DNA from: Liopterus haemorrhoidalis
Taxonomy: Eukaryota; Arthropoda; Insecta; Coleoptera; Dytiscidae
Reading direction: 5' to 3'
DNA length: 64,000 nucleotides
NCBI GenBank assembly: GCA_963971575.1
Contig: OZ020617.1
Coordinates: 25,630,700-25,694,699 of the forward strand
Part shown: positions 23,884-35,905 of the stretch, piece after piece
Position numbering within the stretch: the stretch's first letter is position 1
How the letters are laid out: each line of letters begins with the position of its first letter
Made by a program: the position numbers and the translations under genes
The notes under the pieces: model-generated
Told to the model about the DNA's origin: nothing
What the model saw: the letters and a program-made list of their open reading frames with translations, nothing else
Databases searched by the model: none

Positions 23884-26596
23884 AACGATACGCCGTTGAT
23901 AAGCTGATCGGATGACGGATATCGGCATATACAATAAAAGATTATACTGATTAAGTGTCAGCACGTTTTACGGTAAAAATTCCTTTCCATTTTGTATCAA
24001 TTTAACGAATATCTTCTAAAATAATGTGTAAATGGTTACTTAGTTAACGTAAAAATGGAACAATCATTAAGTTTAGCTGCTCTATATAGCTATATATTAC
24101 TATCATCTTACAATATAATTCATAGTAATTTCAGGTTTAAAAATATCGAAAATAGTTGCGCACGTCTTCAATACAGTTGAAAATTCGCGTACATTCCACT
24201 AAATTTTCTATAATGGCCCATTTATACTATCAAAAGATCTGAATCTTGTGCAGTATTACTCTAGATAATAATTTTTACAATAATGCTTTGGCAAAACTTC
24301 AGAAAATACTCAATATTAAGTTTCTCAACAAATTTTGTTGAACAATTCGTTCCTACTTTTAACTACTCGAGAAGTATTGGGCACTTTACCAAATGACATG
24401 ACATTAAAACGTGCTATCCCAAATGTATTGTTGAGATTAAGTCTAATACCACGGTTCCACACGACATAATCTAACTATAGAAATGATTAACATAAAAGTA
24501 ACATTAGTTGAATGCAGGGCTGTACTGAGGGGTTAGGGCCGAATAATATAGGGACGCTGTTGCAATCAGGCTCGGATTATGTTATTATTAGAAGGGAACT
24601 TCCTGGACTTAAATACTTGGGGTAATTTCAGCATTTGAAATGTGAGATAAAAACTCAAGGTTTTTCGTTTTGTTGGAAAGCGTGGTAAATGTAGATTGTG
24701 AAATTATTCAGAGCTGTGGGTGAATATTATTAAGTTAAGGTAAGAAAAATGTTGGAAATATACAAGTACTGTACATCAGTAAACGAACAATTTGATATAG
24801 ATATTCTCTCATAAATGATAAATTTGTAACATTATATTTTACATCTTAATAAAATACATTTTTTTTTTTACTTTTATATTACTTAAATAACGTAAGCATG
24901 TGAAAATATTTGCTAATAAGTATATATATATATATATTATTTTTTTTGCAGGTAAGCGAAGCTGCGCATTTGCTGCGATACAAACTTAGGTTGGTCGTAA
25001 GTGAAAATTTGTTTTCCATTTGCATGTATAACCCAGAATGTAATATCGGCGTAAATTTTTCGTGTATATGGAATTGGCGTATCGAGGATAAATAGAGCCC
25101 CAGGGTATGTTAAATTTTTTGAGCCCTGTAGAAGACCAAACGACCAAAGCGATATTCCGAAAGATCGGGCGACTAAACAAAGACATATTCCGAAATACCA
25201 GGTGACAAAAGGAAAGGAAAACGGTATTCCGAAAAAATTCCAAGCGACCAAAATCTACCCCAATACATTAGCGCCCAGTGCATTGTAGATCTAGTTGCTC
25301 CCATCATTACGCTACTAATATAAGGTTAGTTACTATACATATATCTAACAGTGTTGGCCAAATTTCATGATCAACAGAGTTTAATACATATAAATACGAA
25401 TCCTCAAGTGCCGCAGTTGATATGATTTTGTAAAATTTAGTCTGGAATTATGAATCTATTTATAGAATACTTGCAGTAAAATCAGTAAATAATAGCTGTG
25501 TAAAAGTAGTCAGTAAAACGTTTACACCTACGTTTTAAATTGTTTATTAATACAGAAAGAGCCACATCATAGGCTTAAAAGTGCCACATATGGTTCGTGA
25601 ACCGCATTTGGGCACCGTTGCTACCTATATAATATTTTAAATTGGCGACTTGCGATTTCCCAATATCCATTTACCGTTAATTTTGATGGAACCAATGATT
25701 TGGCGAAGTATTTTGTTGTGCTGGCGCGCTGGTTCATATATTGGGCGTGACGAACACAATCTATCTACAATCTGTATTGTTTTCCTAGATAGTTCTTAAC
25801 TGATTGTGTTATATAATATGTGTTAATAGATCAAATTGCTGATCTTTATTTGTGCATGTAAATATTAATCAATTCCAGGAAATATAATTTTTCTGTTTTG
25901 CTTATAGATCAAACTGCAAAATTTACAAAATACCTTTTATAATTATAATACAAAATATTTACAAAATCATTTTTAAAGCTTTGTGATTGGTAATTTTGTA
26001 CCGATGTCAAACATTGTGCTTTTTTATTTATTGGATATATGATTATGGCCAATTAATTACAAACAAACACAGGCAGTAGTCAATTTAAAATTAAACTCCG
26101 GTAGATACTCATAGTGAAATAATGAAAGTTATAAATATTGATAAATATACCATAACAAATTGTATACAGTATAAATTTCCAAAATACTAATTTCCTATTC
26201 ACCGCCTGCATGCTAATTAATTTTAAATGCGAATTTAATTTGCAAAATGTTTTTGTGGCATAGGTCATTGTGCTAATATCCTAGGAGGATAATTTAATCT
26301 ATATTGTAATAAAAAATCTAAATTATATAATACAGTTCACACTAATTTGAAAATTATATGGGTCAAATTGCCACAGTGCAAAATTTTATATTTTGCTTTG
26401 ATTGATATTTGACAAAAACATATCACGGAATTGTGAATTAATTTTCTTTTCTAATTACCCTTTGATCGTAGTATTTGACAAGGAAAATTAATGATTAATA
26501 CTTCAAAAACATAAATCGGTAGTTATTTTAGTATTTAATTTATTTATAAATAACTTGTTTGAAATAACGCGTTTCGAATTTCTTTAGCTACGGTAA
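23884..26596. other. Intergenic; short degenerate tandem motif at 25115-25255
   Basis: At 25115-25255 the pair 'gcgaccaaa' / 'gatattccgaaa' recurs about four times in degenerate form ('gacatattccgaaa', 'cggtattccgaaa'), a minisatellite-like stretch. A short TA run lies at 24918-24937. Otherwise AT-rich DNA with no supported gene. Confidence 0.4.
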
Positions 26597-26645
26597 CTGT
26601 TAACTATAAAATTGAGAAGTGTGTATTTTCACACATTTCAAGACT
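26597..26645 (-). repeat. 3' end fragment of repeat family A
   Basis: On the minus strand it reads 'gaaatgtgtgaaaatacac', matching the 3' terminal phrase of the copy at 2873-4192 ('gaaatgtgtgaaaattcac'). Confidence 0.55.
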
Positions 26646-26881
26646 GGCAAAAATTTTCGGCCCTGGAAAATTGCAATAAAATGGGGCCCATGTGGTCAAG
26701 AGCCAGCTCATTGGTTCAAGGACCGGCCCCATTGGTTCAAGAATGTCCTGGCGCACCTTCCGAAACTGTTAGCAATTGATAACAAGTTGTAGTTACATAT
26801 TAAAATCATAAATTTCGAAATGTTTTGAAAAAATAAACCCCGTGTTTCTATTTACAGACTTATAACCGTACTTGAGAGATA

Positions 26882-27656
26882 TCGGGTCGTCAAGGATGAA
26901 ATTTGTAGTTAATAATATTGCCAACTTTAACAGCTTATTAATTGACATTGGCTTAATATTTTACCGTTCTGTTTTTTGTTGGAAAGTTACACATCTCGCC
27001 TGTTTAAAGAAATCATTATGCTCTAAAATTATCAAAAACTTTTTTTTAAAATTAATTTTGTTGAACATGGAACTGTCGGAAATTCACACTATTATGAAGT
27101 ATGAGTTCTTACGTGGAACTACGGCATCGCAGACCGCGCGAATCATTAATAGTGTATTTGGCTCTAGTGTTACTACACAGCAGACAATATTAAATTGGTT
27201 CGCCATATTTCGTACAGGTAACTAAAAACCAAACAAAAAAAAAAAAAACTTGGCTCCATCGATCACAGCAGAAATATACTGCAACCAACTGGAGGAAATG
27301 ATGCAAAAACTTAACGAAAAACAGCCTAGATTGATCAACAGATCGACTCCTATCTTATTGCATGATAACGCTAGACTACACACTGCACAAATGACTGTGG
27401 CAAAACTACGGGAATTGAAACTTCTTCATCATCCTCCATACTCACCAGACTTAGCCCCCACTGACTACCACTTCTTCCGCAATTTGGACAACTTTTTAAT
27501 AGGAAAACAGTTTAATTCCGACAATGCTGTAAAACTGGCCTTCCAGAAATTCATTGACTCTCGTCCGCCAGGGTTTCAATAAAACAATTCCTTATATTTG
27601 TAACTTATCAACCAACTTTGCCTTTTTTTCTACAAATTTCATCCTTGACGACCTAA
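26882..27656 (+). mobile_element. Mariner-family deletion derivative with TA target site
   Basis: Terminal inverted repeats of 23 matching bases, 'ggtcgtcaaggatgaaattt' plus gta, lie at 26885-26907 and, inverted, at 27631-27653. TA dinucleotides at 26880-26881 and 27657-27658 fit the TA duplication known for Tc1/mariner insertion. The element is only 775 bp, against about 1.3 kb for intact members. It retains the beginning and end of a transposase reading frame (27067-27582) with the middle deleted. It is non-autonomous and inactive by itself. Confidence 0.9.
27067..27582 (+). pseudogene. Mariner transposase remnant (internal deletion)
   Basis: The 5' part (27067-27225) encodes the N-terminal helix-turn-helix region, beginning MELSEIHTIMKYEF and including TASQTARIINSVFG and QTILNWFAIFRTGN, as in mariner DNA-binding domains. 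It ends at a stop next to an A-rich tract (27229-27249). The 3' part (to 27582) resumes in the catalytic domain with 'LLHDNARLHTAQ' (second catalytic Asp) and 'HHPPYSPDLAPTDYHFF' (third Asp). Roughly half of the ~340-residue enzyme, including the first Asp, is missing. The gap between the two visible Asp residues is 32 residues, not the family's usual 34, so there is a further small in-frame loss. Confidence 0.9.
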
Positions 27657-27704
27657 TACATCAAGACTATATTTACCCAGTTCAGTCAGTCAGATAAATA
27701 TTGC

Positions 27705-27790
27705 AAACACGGTGTTGCAAAAACTTTGAAATAGTTATCGGATTAAAAATTCCAATGGTACTATTCCGGTTCACATTAATGTTTATTCAG
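27705..27790 (-). repeat. Repeat family A fragment (inverted)
   Basis: The minus strand reads 'aatgtgaaccggaatagtac' and continues through an 'aattttt..atccgataac'-type stretch to 'ttttgcaacaccg'. This matches the middle of family A and is closest to the copy near 48010-48080, which also ends in 'ttgcaacacc'. Confidence 0.6.
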
Positions 27791-27847
27791 TGGTGTTAGT
27801 CACATTTTGTTCACATCGAGAAACTAACTTATTTTCGCTGTGTTAAA

Positions 27848-28110
27848 TTCATCATCATTGGCGCGACAGCCCGAAGTGAGCCAAGGCCTCCTGTTTCCAG
27901 GTTTCGTGACCATGATTTCAATCTATGTACATTCAGGAGTAATATGGTCAGTATTACATCAATTTTTTAGCGTACACAGAAAGGCACCTACAGTTTAAAT
28001 CCGGTTGCGAACGGTTAAGCAGAACCTGTAATTTGTATAAATATTTTTACACAAAATATTTGACATAAGCAGGAATTGAACTCACGTCCGTGCCCTTGCC
28101 TAGCGGCCAA
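27848..28110 (-). repeat. Possible tRNA-related SINE
   Basis: One end carries 'catcatcattggcgcgacag' followed by 'ccaaggcctcc', a phrase I associate with dispersed insect retroposons (from memory, not verified). Near the other end the minus strand has 'gttcaattcc' (complement of 28072-28081), a match to a Pol III B box, preceded by 'gcaagggcacggacgtga', which looks tRNA-anticodon-arm-like. Box A is not convincing. Confidence 0.4.
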
Positions 28111-29690
28111 ATAGCAGGTACAGACGATTTAACGTTTGCAGCTACAGGCTACTTTTTACACATAACTATTTGTAATTCTCATACATTTATACCAAAAGAA
28201 GAGATTTGCTCCACCTTTGCATTTAATAGATTTGTATTTATAGTTTATGCTACCACATGTAGTCAGTTTTTTTTTTTTTTTTGAAATGTGACATACTATT
28301 TTAGCTATAACCCTCCTAATTTTAAAACAGACTGTTACGAAGTCCAGTTTTGCACAAGCTTGAGTTGTTTCCCATATTTTGGTTGTTTCCTTAATATGAA
28401 ACGTCCAAAATATATATTGTAAAGAAGCGCCTCAAAGTCTGAAAACACCATCAAATATGGCATGAATTGTAGAGTCCTGCTAATCCACCAGGTGTTTGGT
28501 TATTAAATATTAAATCATTTGAATCTACATTGTATGTTATAGTTTTTCATACTTGATAGAAATCATGAACTTCAATATTGAAGAAAACGCAGTATGTTTT
28601 ATGCCAGCTATATTAGATTACATTTTGATCTGGTTTGAACCCGTATCCACATGTACCTGTGTGATTCCTGGTTATTGCGGAGAAACACAGAGCTCTAAAC
28701 CTTTTTGCGTGAATAAATTATTCTATTTTCGTCCACCAATATACATATATTCACCTGTACAAAATGATCAAATTGTATCCCAGAATGCATTTGCTAGTTC
28801 AATAATTCAAATACGTAACCACTTTCCCGATCAGTGTGGTTTGGACAGGGTGAGCTGAATTGCCAATAGTGCTCTATTCTTGTGTGTGAGGTAAACTTGC
28901 TTCACCGGTTGATTGTGCGCTGCATGTGCAATTTATATCGGTCCCCAGACGCTCGTTTCGTGTGACTTTCACGTACAATTGCTATGACCCATATCCTGTC
29001 AAATGTCTCTGTTTCCGAAATACAATTTTTTATGTCGCAATTTTAACAGTAAGATATATTGAGCTTAGGTCAAAAAACTTGTCATTTTTTAATGGAAGTG
29101 TACTAACTGAAACTTTTATTTAATGAGTAATTACAATACGTGTGATTATTAATTTAGCCTTCCATTAATACTGGTTTAACTCTCTGAAATATATTTTCAG
29201 GAAAGAACAAAATTTAAATTCAGATTTGAATTGAATAAATTTTGTATAAGTGCGAAGAAAATACTCAGAAATTACTGACTTATGAGTTTAAAAACATGGA
29301 CAAGTGCTATAGAACTTGATCCATAGAACTCGATTTTAGTACACCTATCGATAGAACTCGATTTTAGTACTAAATGCGCAGTGTTAATAATACTCGTCCT
29401 TTTTCCTTTTTCGCGACATATCAAACTGAACGTTTAGATATGATTGACCAAAATATCGCAGTCTTATTCATTATTCTGCTTGACTTACCAAAGACATCTG
29501 ATATCTTGTTACAAAATTAAGAGGTTTTTAAAATCAAGAAAAGAAAAAACAACTAGCGTCATAAAATGTTATTAGAAATAGTCCCCCACTCTGGAAGTAT
29601 TCCTTGAAGATATTTTTGGAAATTTATACTTAGATTTTTCTTTTATTTCATCAAGTGTTTTTATTCGGCGTCCTTTTAATAAGCTCTCCA
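28111..29690. other. Intergenic; small 20 bp tandem duplicate
   Basis: 'atagaactcgattttagtac' occurs twice in tandem near 29323-29372. No gene is supported. The open frame 28553-28858 (+, 101 codons) has no recognisable domain. Confidence 0.4.
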
Positions 29691-29953
29691 GTTTCAGACC
29701 TTGAAGATGTATGATACGTACTCAGATCTCCACCGGACAATTCATCCGTTCTACCGTTTTCAGCTCTACGCTCAAACGGAAGTTTTTTTTTTTTTTGGCA
29801 GCGCAACTAACTTCATTTGAATGTTTTGACATTCATTACTATCTTTGTTATTAAGATTCAAAATATTTCAAATACCCTGAATTCAAATTATTAATATTTA
29901 AAATGAAGGCAAGGCCTTTTTAATTATGAAATAGAGCTATTGTAGCGTATATA

Positions 29954-30000
29954 TGGGTAATTTTACATCGCACCATATGTGTTCAGATATTCAAGTTACA
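29954..30000. repeat. 47 bp direct repeat, copy 1
   Basis: 'tgggtaattttacatcgcac' and the following 27 bases, through 'gatattcaagttaca', recur exactly at 30827-30873. The copies share nothing further on either side. Confidence 0.9.
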
Positions 30001-30057
30001 AATATAAAAGAAATATTAAAATAAGGCATAATAAAAGATTTTTATCATGCCTATCAT

Positions 30058-30180
30058 AATTTGGTAGCAGAAATTGGTGTAAAGGATGAGGAATTGTTTC
30101 ATAATTATTTACGCATGAATAAGGACCAGTTTGATTATTAAGTGAGGATAGTGGGGCCAAAAATGAGGTTAACTTCTTAA
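30058..30180 (+). pseudogene. PIF/Harbinger transposase N-terminal fragment
   Basis: The frame reads NLVAEIGVKDEELF then HNYLRMNKDQFDY, a stop codon, then VRIVGPKMRLTS and a stop. The block 'F.NYLRM....FD.LL..VGP' is a recognisable hallmark of the N-terminal part of insect PIF/Harbinger nuclease-type transposases. Only about 40 codons survive, with an in-frame stop, so it is a relic. It lies inside the degenerate inverted-end interval 29700-30360. Confidence 0.6.
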
Positions 30181-30826
30181 GCATGTATGTATATACCACG
30201 ATCACGATTACCACTAGAAAGATAAACCGTCCGTTTTGCCGGACGAAGTTGAACACGATCCGAATTTTCACGGGTGCCAGACGAATTGAAATATTTGCAG
30301 GCTTCTGATTGTTTAGTCGGACGAACGGATCCTTCGAGCGGAGAGCTGAGTACGTACCAGCGGACTTATATACAGTAGCATACAGTAGAAGAGGTCAGCA
30401 CTACGGATATAATAATATAGTCTAAAACAGCCAATAAATATAGGGTTATATATATATAAAAAAAATAACTAAAAGAATGTGGAATTTATATTTTACTACA
30501 ACTAAATTCTAGACAGTTTATAAGGGAAGAAATTAAGCAGAATGTAGTGAAGTATTGCATTACATTAGTCATTTGTTAAAGAGTAATAAATTTCGAAGCA
30601 CATATGACGCTCTAAATTCAACAAAGAATTATAACCAAGTATTAATTTTCAGCTCTCATATGAAGCAGTAAATTAGTTCAATTATTTTAAATCTGACACT
30701 AAATTTAAATGAAGTGACCAGTGAACCTTTATATCCTAGCGTCATAAACTTTGCTCTAATGAATATATGTATGACTGATATTCATTTTAGGTTATGTTTT
30801 GTATGTAGTACGAAAGGCAACAGTGT

Positions 30827-30873
30827 TGGGTAATTTTACATCGCACCATATGTGTTCAGATATTCAAGTTACA
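30827..30873. repeat. 47 bp direct repeat, copy 2
   Basis: Exact copy of 29954-30000, 826 bp further on. The flanks diverge immediately (left 'caacagtgt', right 'tattataacgtg'). Confidence 0.9.
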
Positions 30874-33800
30874 TATTATAACGTGAGCCAATAAATTGGG
30901 GTTGTTCAATTTAATTTCGTAATGTCGGTATAGGGAGCGCACGAACAATTCCGCATTAAATAGATTTTTAAATGCGCCACACTGTAGGACGTTGCTGATG
31001 GGAATTTTCTGTTATTAATTTAGATGATTTTTCCAATTTTTGTGTTTTTGTTACTGCTCTTTTTTCGAGCCATTCGATTATGAAACCATTTTTTCATAAT
31101 AATGATTTTTCATTTAATCGAACAATTTCACCATTTCTTAATTAAGTAATTGTGTAAACAAGAATTGATCATAACAAGCCCTAGACTTGTGCTCTGAATG
31201 TAATAATAATAATAATTTTCTCACTTTATAATAAGATTTATCTTATAATTTGGGCTTTACCTTTTGGTTTATATCTATGATAGTATCTTGAGGCTTGGCC
31301 TTTTGAACTGCAACTTTTTTAGTGCTAAAGATATTAATTATAAATATAAATCTAATTTGATAAAAATGGTTAGTAAAAAAATAGGCAATATATTTTGCTA
31401 TACCCCAAGAACAAATCAAATGTGAAAAATATCTCAAAATGGAATTTTTTAAAATAGTTATCAACATTTAAAAAATTAAACTTATTAATAACAAAAAATC
31501 ATCTCTGAATAGATTTTTAGAAGTACGCTTGCATCAGACTAGGAGATTCTCAGCCATGAAGTTTTCTTTGGCAGTCGCTTCTTTTGCCCAGGATTGTTCC
31601 CTGAGTGTAAAATTTGCCTTGTATATACTTTGTATATACTTAGATCTTAGACGCCACATGGGTAGTGTGACGTTTCGACCGGTCCTATTATATATGTATA
31701 AACAGGTACTCAAGTAATAAATACTTAAGGCTGAGTGGACTCCAGAGCTGATGAATTTATGATACGTGAAGTTCTAATGGAGTTTTACGAATTAGTTCTA
31801 CTACATGGTTTTACCATATAAGCAAAATATGTAACCCAGCTATCTGGACTGGAAACCTGTGCTGTGAATGATATTTAAAATAATTAGAATTCCTATTTAA
31901 ACCCATTTAATTGAATTTATTTATTTATTTATGTTTCTCAGAAAAAAAAAAAAAAATAGAAACTTTCAACTACTGAATGTAAAGCGTGTTCTACATAATA
32001 CAATTCTCGTCAAATTTTCATACTTATTTCTTTGACTAGAACTTGTACTAGAAATAAATCAGTGAAATCGTAGAGTGTAGAAAAGTTTATGAAGTCAAGC
32101 TCAACTTTAATCAAAACTAAATACTGACCAATTTTACTTGAAAATATTTTCAAGTTAGAACTCCGTGCATGCGTAGTAGATACTTTTAACAACAGTACCA
32201 ACATTAAAATTACGCTTGTAAATATTTTGTATTACCACTTGGTTAATCGTGTTTTGTTGATCATTGGTTTGAATAGGCGAATATATAAATTGTGTTTTGT
32301 ACGTAAATCAGTAATTTTACAAATCTAATAGCTAGGTTATAAACACTTGACAGGATATGAATTATATATTTATGTTGGTACTTTAAATGAACTGAAACAT
32401 GTGTAAGAATTTCATTCTCTACCAAAAAATTGAAAAATAAATTGTATTAAAACGTTGGCAACTTCTAGTCCAAAGAAAAAAGTTTAGAAAATTGACGAAT
32501 AAAGTAGAACACGTTTAACATATTTTAATTTCAATCTTCAAAAGTACAATTCCCCTCACTATATGCTACTTAACTTCAAAACATGAAGTGCGTTTTTGAA
32601 TTTGTATTGTTTTTAAATGGATAATTGAGAATGAAGTCAGCCAGTTGGATTCCAAATGGAAAGATAATGGTTTGGATGTTGTAACAATGGAAATGAAAAA
32701 ATGCATTAAGTGCGTACTCGAAAACGATGTTTAGAGTGAAAAGGAAAGAAGTGTAATTAAACACAAATTAAACTGCGTACCCACTGCTACTGATTTGAAT
32801 TTACCAATTGGCATACTGATTTTGACACGTCTGCATACAAATCACGTTCGATTTTTATATTAAGAGAGATAAATTGTTAATCAATTACAGTGAAAAAATA
32901 TGCACTGTAACATATTGCAGACTTTTAATTTTGATTTGTGGACTTCAACAAAATTTTATTTAGAACTTTTCATTAAAAAAATCAGTATTTGTAAAATTGT
33001 TATTATAAGAGGTCAAAGCCTATTTATTACTGAAGTGCCAACTGATATGGTGTATGACAAGGATTGATGAAAAAGTACCGTACCATGACAATAATTCATT
33101 AGAAGAAATGTTGTTAGTTTCAATTTTATGTTAAGATGTCTGTTAGCGAGCGACGATCGCTCAAATGTAACATGTTAAAAGAAATACATGCCTCGTCGTA
33201 GTTACATATTTTTAGAGAATTTACTGCAAAAATTTTATGTAGCAAGAGTTTTTTTTTAATTCTTTCCGATCGAGGATGTACTGAAGATAAATGGAGTCCC
33301 ATATAACAGATGCAAAGTTTAAATTACTATATTCAAAAGAAAAATACAATGACTTAAAGACAGCAATGGACAGAAAATTTTTAATAAAACGAATTATCAA
33401 TCCTAACATTTTTAAGAACTTACGACAGAAGTCAATATGACAGTCAAATAAAGTGTTTAATCTAGAAGTACCCCAAGATCTCTAACACAGTTGGATGTTT
33501 GGAGAATTTTGTCGTTTAGTTTGTAATTATATGATATTTTAGTTCTATTCATAGAAAAGGAAAAGTCTTATTTATTTGACGAAAAAAGTTGTTTAAATCT
33601 TTTTGTAACAATTAAGAATCGTATAAACTATCAATTTTCTTATATAATTTGATATTTACTGCAAACAAAAGTATATTAGAGTGTTAATTAAGTTAGAGAA
33701 CATCGTTTCTAAAAATTTTAACAATGTTTATAAAGTTAAGCAATGGTGATTATAAATCTCCCGTTAAATTCAGTGTTGACGGTTTGCAAATCATCAACGT

Positions 33801-34611
33801 TTCATTATAGATATGCTCCTTTTTAAATACGTACTCACTCGGAGCTTTGACTTACTCTGTCAAAAAAAAGGCTGTCGAAATTAATTGGTTTTATAAATAG
33901 TTAAATTTATATTCGAAATCTATTTTTAGAAATAAGGTTTACACTTGATAAATTTCGTTTTGAAAAAGCTGAAGAAAAATAAAGAATTAAATATTTAAGA
34001 TGCAATTTTGTTAAGGAGATGCGATATTCAGTAACAAAAAAATCTGTAACCTTCTACAATATTTATCTAAGGGAAAATGTGTAATATTGATATTTCTCCA
34101 ATGTTAACCTGCTCGCCATCAAATATTTAAATCATCTTGTATATATTTTATTACTTTGGAAAAAACACTTGACAGTTCCACTTCTCTTTCGTTTTTATCA
34201 GAAGTATTCGCCTTGAAACACTGACATCAGTATTATAAATAAATCAGTGTCACATCAAGAAAGTTAGATTTATAAAGAAAATGTATTTTGTTTTGGAAAA
34301 CAAAAACGAGGATCAAGAAACCTTATGTGATGTTTAACAAGAAATGTTTGTCTCTATGTATGTTCGGAAAAGTGTATGTCAAGTTGATGCAAATCGATGT
34401 TAAAAGTCATTTAAGAAATAAAATATATCTAATATTCTGTTGTTTATTTGGTTATTTGGGGTTCGTACGAAATGGCGATTCATCGTACATACAAGATAAT
34501 TTTTTGTACAAGTCACGACTCCTCAGCTATGTGGATAAACGACATGAGAGAGATAGAGAGAGGTTATAATATAATGTTTAAATAGTTACTCTAATAATTT
34601 CTTAGACTTAA
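30874..34611. other. AT-rich intergenic stretch, no supported gene
   Basis: Contains a (TAA)n run near 31201-31218, an A-run near 31941-31955, and at 31722-31757 a phrase 'acttaaggctgagtggactc' related to 59689-59724 ('acttgaggctgagtcgactc'). Short open frames have AT-driven composition only. Confidence 0.45.
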
Positions 34612-34624
34612 GCACACCTTTATA

Positions 34625-35224
34625 TAGACGTTAAACCATGGGGTTTTTCCTGCAGGATTAACCGCAGGGAGGAAACCGCTATCACACGCCTCCGTATAGG
34701 TTACTGTTGGTGGACCCATGGACACCTCCTTCGAGGTGAAGAGTCCCCTATCTGTGAGACGTGTAACACAGATTTGTCTGTGTTACACTTTTTAACTGAG
34801 TGTATACAGTTCGAGGATGTCAGGGAGAGGTTAGGCCTGTGCTATGACTTGTCAGGTGCATTTGGTGACGACAGGCTGATACTCTTCCTGAGAGAATCGA
34901 ACTTATTGTTTTATGTGTGAAGTCTTGCACTTTATTTTAATGTGTTTCTAGTTATTGACTGTGATATTCGATGGTAATTGGCACCTTTACAGCCTCTTAC
35001 CATCACCCTGAGACTGTTCAAATTTTCGAACAGACTTTTTATATTATTTATTTGTGTTTGTCAGTGCAAGATTTCTTTTATTGAGTATGCGTATTTTTAA
35101 TGATTTTATTTATTTATTTCTTGTCTAATTTATTGTTTTTAATATATAGTCTAGTCATTTAGAGGGGCTGCGTTAGGCGCAAATAGTCTTTGTTGCTGTG
35201 CGCCAAAAATTTTTACTAACTAAC
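34625..35224 (+). mobile_element. 5'-truncated LINE with 13 bp target duplication
   Basis: 'gcacacctttata' flanks the element at 34612-34624 and 35225-35237. Inside are the last ~97 codons of a LINE ORF2 (34627-34920), a ~290 bp 3' untranslated region, and a tail 'actaactaac' instead of poly(A). Simple-repeat tails occur in I-type elements. The 5' truncation exactly at the target duplication is the standard signature of target-primed reverse transcription. Confidence 0.92.
34627..34920 (+). pseudogene. LINE ORF2 C-terminal fragment (zinc-knuckle tail)
   Basis: The reading frame gives 'INRREETAITRLRIGYCWW', then 'THGHLLRGEESPICETCNTD', 'LSVLHFLTECIQFEDVRERL' and ends LLFYV before TGA. The pattern RLRIG..TH..LL, C-E-T-C and H-x4-C is the conserved region after RNase H in I-clade and related insect LINEs. 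The big LINE at 51-56.7 kb has a comparable but different tail (CTCDN..HLILGCPKY), so this is a separate family. Reverse transcriptase and endonuclease are absent because of 5' truncation. Confidence 0.85.
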
Positions 35225-35267
35225 GCACACCTTTATAATACTAATAATGATTTTTGGTTTTTGCTGG

Positions 35268-35560
35268 TTTGATTTTTAAGGATTTATAGGTGAACAAAAA
35301 ACTCTTATACCGTCACTCATACGTCTGTCTGTTCGGTAGAAATTGTAGCCAAACGGCTGAACCTAGAAAGTTAAAACTTGACATGACTGTACATCCACAA
35401 ATATATCCAGATATAGGAAAAGTACTGAGAGCTCAAACATATCGCGGAAACAATATAAAAGAATATGCATCCAACGAAAAAAGTAATTTTTAAAAATGTC
35501 TTTATTTTAACACAATTTTTGCCAAAAATTGACCCAGGAGGGGTAATTTAAAATTATGAC
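35268..35560 (+). repeat. Repeat family A, 5' part
   Basis: Matches family A in order: 'ggatttataggtgaac', 'aaactcttataccgtcac', 'cgtctgtctgttcggtag', 'ttgtagccaaacggctga', 'atataggaaaagtact', then 'cacaatttttgcc'. Confidence 0.75.
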
Positions 35561-35689
35561 AAATGTACACTAATGTATATCGTTGCTACACCGTGCTGGT
35601 AGTTGTCTTGATAATTAAGTACGCTTGTAACACCCAAAGATGGAAACACGATAACTAATAACCCAGTTATCGTATTTTACGTTTTTTTA

Positions 35690-35905
35690 ATGTGTACCCA
35701 TATTTTGTTCTCACTTACTAGATACCTACAAAACTCTGAAATATGTAAAAATTCATGCTTTACATCAAGTTTTAACTTATTTCGCAGATATGCAGCAAAT
35801 AAATTCTTTTTAATTTCATATTTAGGTAGTATAAACGATGTTCCATACTTAAATATATAAAATTCTGAAATGTGTGAAAAATCACATTTCATCAGTTTAT
35901 TAATT
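35690..35905 (+). repeat. Repeat family A, 3' terminal part, duplicated
   Basis: Contains 'cacttactagatacctac' and 'ctctgaaatatgtaaaaatt', then a second 'ttctgaaatgtgtgaaaaat' about 120 bp later, both matching the 3' terminal phrase of the copy at 2873-4192. Confidence 0.65.

Larger units (their letters stand above)
29700..30360. mobile_element. PIF/Harbinger-like element remnant with degenerate inverted ends
   Basis: The left end contains 'atacgtactcagatctcc' and 'gacaattcatccgttctac'. The right end contains 'cgaacggatcc' and 'gagctgagtacgtac', roughly reverse-complementary over about 40 bp with indels. A transposase fragment lies between them (30058-30180). The interval is far shorter than an intact element. 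Boundaries and target site are not determined. Confidence 0.4.
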
